Shown: positions 31,955-33,975 of the stretch, in pieces
How positions within the stretch are numbered: the first letter of the stretch is position 1
Layout of the letters: each line of letters opens with the position of its first letter
Source of the DNA: a virus
DNA: 33,975 nt
Strand: one strand, 5' to 3'
IMG/VR virus record: IMGVR_UViG_3300022689_000093
Span: 1-33,975 of that record
Position numbers and translations under genes: made by a program
Notes under the pieces: model-generated
What the model was told of the DNA's origin: nothing
Seen by the model: the letters and a program-made list of their open reading frames with translations, nothing else
Database searches by the model: none

Positions 31955-32167
31955 TTAACCTCCAAAATTGTTTATTAAACTTATGTACTCATCAATTGTT
32001 GAAATACGATCTTGTAACTTTCCTTTTTCAATGTTTAATTCCTGTAAAGTTACATCATCTTTAACCAAGTTACCCATTGTTACAGCATTACCATTTATGT
32101 CATACTTTGTTTCTTCTTTTAAAATCTGAAAAACATTCTCTGATTTTTCTTTTATAACTAAAGCCAT
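31955..32167 (-). CDS. Hypothetical small helical protein after the tailspike
   Basis: This 70-residue protein has a helical second half (LNIEKGKLQDRISTIDEYISLI) likely to form a coiled coil. It ends NNFGG, and those last codons double as the ribosome site of the next gene. Being directly after the tailspike, it may be a chaperone or a component of the fibre. AGGAGGATAAT precedes the ATG. Confidence 0.6.
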   Translation of the reverse strand: MALVIKEKSENVFQILKEETKYDINGNAVTMGNLVKDDVTLQELNIEKGKLQDRISTIDEYISLINNFGG

Positions 32168-32176
32168 ATTATCCTC

Positions 32177-33975
32177 CTAAATTATTTCCCATGTATTTGT
32201 TCCAGCATCTATTACCTTTATAACTTCATCAGTCGCTAATGTCTTAGTACCACTGCCATCAATAGTACCACTATTTGTAGAAGCATTAACTGTAACTGTA
32301 TTTGTACTATTTATTGATTTAAAAATCTTAATAGTACCACTCCCAGTAGCAGTTCCAAGTGTTGCTGTACAAGCAGATGTAGTACCATCTAATCTAATGT
32401 ATGTACAATAACTAGTTACATCACTTGTTGTATTAGATATAGTTTGTGTTCTATAAGTTAAAGCATTAACTATATACAACCTTGTATCACCATCTAATGT
32501 CAAACTAGAATACCCACTTGGTACATAATTATAACTTGATACACCTTTTACTGTAGCACCTGTTAAACCTGTACCAAAAGTGTTATTAAGTATCGTACTA
32601 TTCTTATCTACACCAAAAGTTGATAAACTAGATGTTCCTAGAAATAAATTACCATTCATAGTAGTAGTATATGTACTGTTACCAAATGTGTGGTCATCAG
32701 CATCACCTAAGAATATATTACCATCCATACTTATATTAACAAAATCAGTATCTTTTATTCCACCTATAAACTTATTGTTAGTTAAATCACTTGCCTCGGT
32801 AATAGTATTACCTTCTCCAGCACCAGCACCACCAAAACTACCTAGCACTAAATTACCTATAAAAGTAACTTCTCCATCACCACTATCAAAAGTAACTGCT
32901 ACACTTGGATTACCCATATTTGTAATAAAATTATCTGTTATTTTAATAAAATTTCCACTGCTTCCAGTGTCGTTACAGTAAACATAGTTAAAACCAGTAG
33001 TAATTACATTATCTCTTATCCAAGTTTTTGCAGCACCTTGAAGGTTTTGTGTACCACCTAAAAATACATTATCTCTTATAAGTGTGTTAGCATGTGTCAT
33101 ATTCATAGAGCCGATACTATCAAAAAACTTATTACCTTGTATATTTCCAGCACAAGTTGAATAACTTACTGTTTCAAAAAAATTATCTAGCGTATAATCA
33201 ACTTCATTTTCATAAAAACTACCTTTTATTAAGTTTCTACCAAAATCATCATTTAAATCATTATTATAAAAATCACCTAACATTGTATTATTATATGCAA
33301 TATCATAAAATGTGTTACCATAGGCATTTATAACAGTATTGTTTTCAAAGTCCTTATATGCTTTAGTAGATTTTAAAGAAGTAATTGTGTTACCCATAAA
33401 ATCACCACATAAAGTACATCCATTAAGATACATAATAATATTGTTGTCTTTATAAGTAGCACTATGTTCACTCATTATAGTTGTACTTATTTCAATTCCA
33501 ATGCTTTCTTGTAAGTATCTTATTAAACTACCATACATTTTAACAATATCAGTTTTTGTCAAACTATAAGCATAAAAGCTATTCATATCACTACACTTAA
33601 TAGAATTACCATATTCTAAAATATAACCATAACCATCTATTTCAGAACTATTAACATAACCAGTTATTGTAACACCACTTGTGCCTGATTGCCTTATCCT
33701 ACTTTCAGTACAAGCGTTAATTCCATTAGTACCTGTGAAAACTACATTAAAATCACCAGCAGAAGTATTTAAAACTTCCATGTTTAAGGCACCACTAGAA
33801 GCATCAAAAACATCTAAATCAGTCATAAACATATTTTCTGATTGAGTATCGTCTTGAGAAATAGGACCACCTATATAATAACCTGTACCCATTACATAAT
33901 CATTTTCCCATAATTTCATCCAATAGTTAGGAGAACTTGTACTTGGTGTTGCACTTGTTGTTTGTATACATCTCC
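32177..33975 (-). CDS. Tailspike/tail fibre with right-handed beta-helix, 5' end cut by window edge
   Basis: The frame is open to the right edge of the window. The first ATG (33919) has no ribosome site, and the codons before it (RCIQTTSATPSTSSPNYWMK) look like protein. The visible 599 residues have an N-terminal beta part and then many short Asn/Gly/Phe/Ile repeats (NTFYDIAYNNTMLGDFYNNDL, NLQGAAKTWIRDNV, ITDNFITNMGNPS), the signature of a parallel beta-helix. A final Ser/Thr-rich strand domain follows (TVTVNASTNSG, DGSGTKTLATDEVIKVI). Such tailspikes bind or cleave surface polysaccharide; no active-site pair can be named. It heads the leftward tail and lysis block. Confidence 0.85.
   Translation of the reverse strand, partial: RCIQTTSATPSTSSPNYWMKLWENDYVMGTGYYIGGPISQDDTQSENMFMTDLDVFDASSGALNMEVLNTSAGDFNVVFTGTNGINACTESRIRQSGTSGVTITGYVNSSEIDGYGYILEYGNSIKCSDMNSFYAYSLTKTDIVKMYGSLIRYLQESIGIEISTTIMSEHSATYKDNNIIMYLNGCTLCGDFMGNTITSLKSTKAYKDFENNTVINAYGNTFYDIAYNNTMLGDFYNNDLNDDFGRNLIKGSFYENEVDYTLDNFFETVSYSTCAGNIQGNKFFDSIGSMNMTHANTLIRDNVFLGGTQNLQGAAKTWIRDNVITTGFNYVYCNDTGSSGNFIKITDNFITNMGNPSVAVTFDSGDGEVTFIGNLVLGSFGGAGAGEGNTITEASDLTNNKFIGGIKDTDFVNISMDGNIFLGDADDHTFGNSTYTTTMNGNLFLGTSSLSTFGVDKNSTILNNTFGTGLTGATVKGVSSYNYVPSGYSSLTLDGDTRLYIVNALTYRTQTISNTTSDVTSYCTYIRLDGTTSACTATLGTATGSGTIKIFKSINSTNTVTVNASTNSGTIDGSGTKTLATDEVIKVIDAGTNTWEII

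Noticed and set aside
31708-31965. Start of the 81-residue gene at ATG 31965
   Set aside because: The GGAGG right after that ATG is the ribosome site for ATG 31953.

Overview
The window reads as most or all of the genome of a small, short-tailed (podovirus-like) phage, roughly 70% A+T by eye. Portal, scaffold, capsid and large terminase genes are present, together with a tail-nozzle-type protein and large pore/ejection-type proteins; no tape measure or tail tube was recognised. Several products would suit a low-GC host with an outer membrane: a phage lipoprotein with an LGSC lipobox, and a membrane-anchored coiled-coil protein ending in an outer-membrane-type C-terminal Phe. A Fusobacteriota-like or similar anaerobic host is a guess; the sequence does not settle it. 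No integrase, tRNA gene, CRISPR array, insertion sequence or DNA polymerase was seen.

Layout. (1) 5442 down to 1, minus strand: head morphogenesis (small virion protein, coiled-coil protein, portal, scaffold, major capsid, two small genes, the last cut by the window edge). (2) 5546-7397, plus strand: large terminase and a possible small terminase. (3) 7398-8799: a gene-free 1.4 kb stretch with a highly structured, relatively GC-rich RNA of about 510 nt (7450-7960) behind a strong extended -10 promoter, then an AT-rich control or origin-like region with repeated TTGAC boxes. (4) 8800-15698, plus strand: early genes, mostly small conserved unknowns, plus a replication-protein-like gene, an HTH protein, an SSB-like OB-fold protein, a Cas4/RecB-like nuclease and a membrane-anchored Cro/CI-type HTH protein. 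This block ends at a hairpin terminator. (5) 33975 down to 16022, minus strand: tailspike, lysis cassette, surface lipoprotein, VRR-NUC nuclease, tail nozzle, three tandem histidine-rich fibre paralogues and the ejection proteins. If the ends join into a circle, blocks 1 and 5 become one leftward late operon.

The three most interesting points are as follows. First, the ornate RNA at 7450-7960 resembles the giant phage RNAs of the ROOL/GOLLD type, and its promoter shares an identical 15-nt core with the promoter of the head operon. Second, the large ejection gene is split into two frames. The split falls in a 31-nt overlap with a canonical -1 slippery heptamer (G GGT TTA), implying a fusion of about 1052 residues made by programmed frameshifting. 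Third, three tandem fibre paralogues carry different His-x-His clusters, recalling the iron-binding tip of T4 gp37.

Packing is tight throughout, with ATGA and TAATG stop/start overlaps. Three genes too short for an ordinary ORF cutoff were added: 27441-27605, 29173-29319 and 30355-30528. Starts were moved at 8800, 21108 and 31953 because the ribosome binding site favours the internal ATG.
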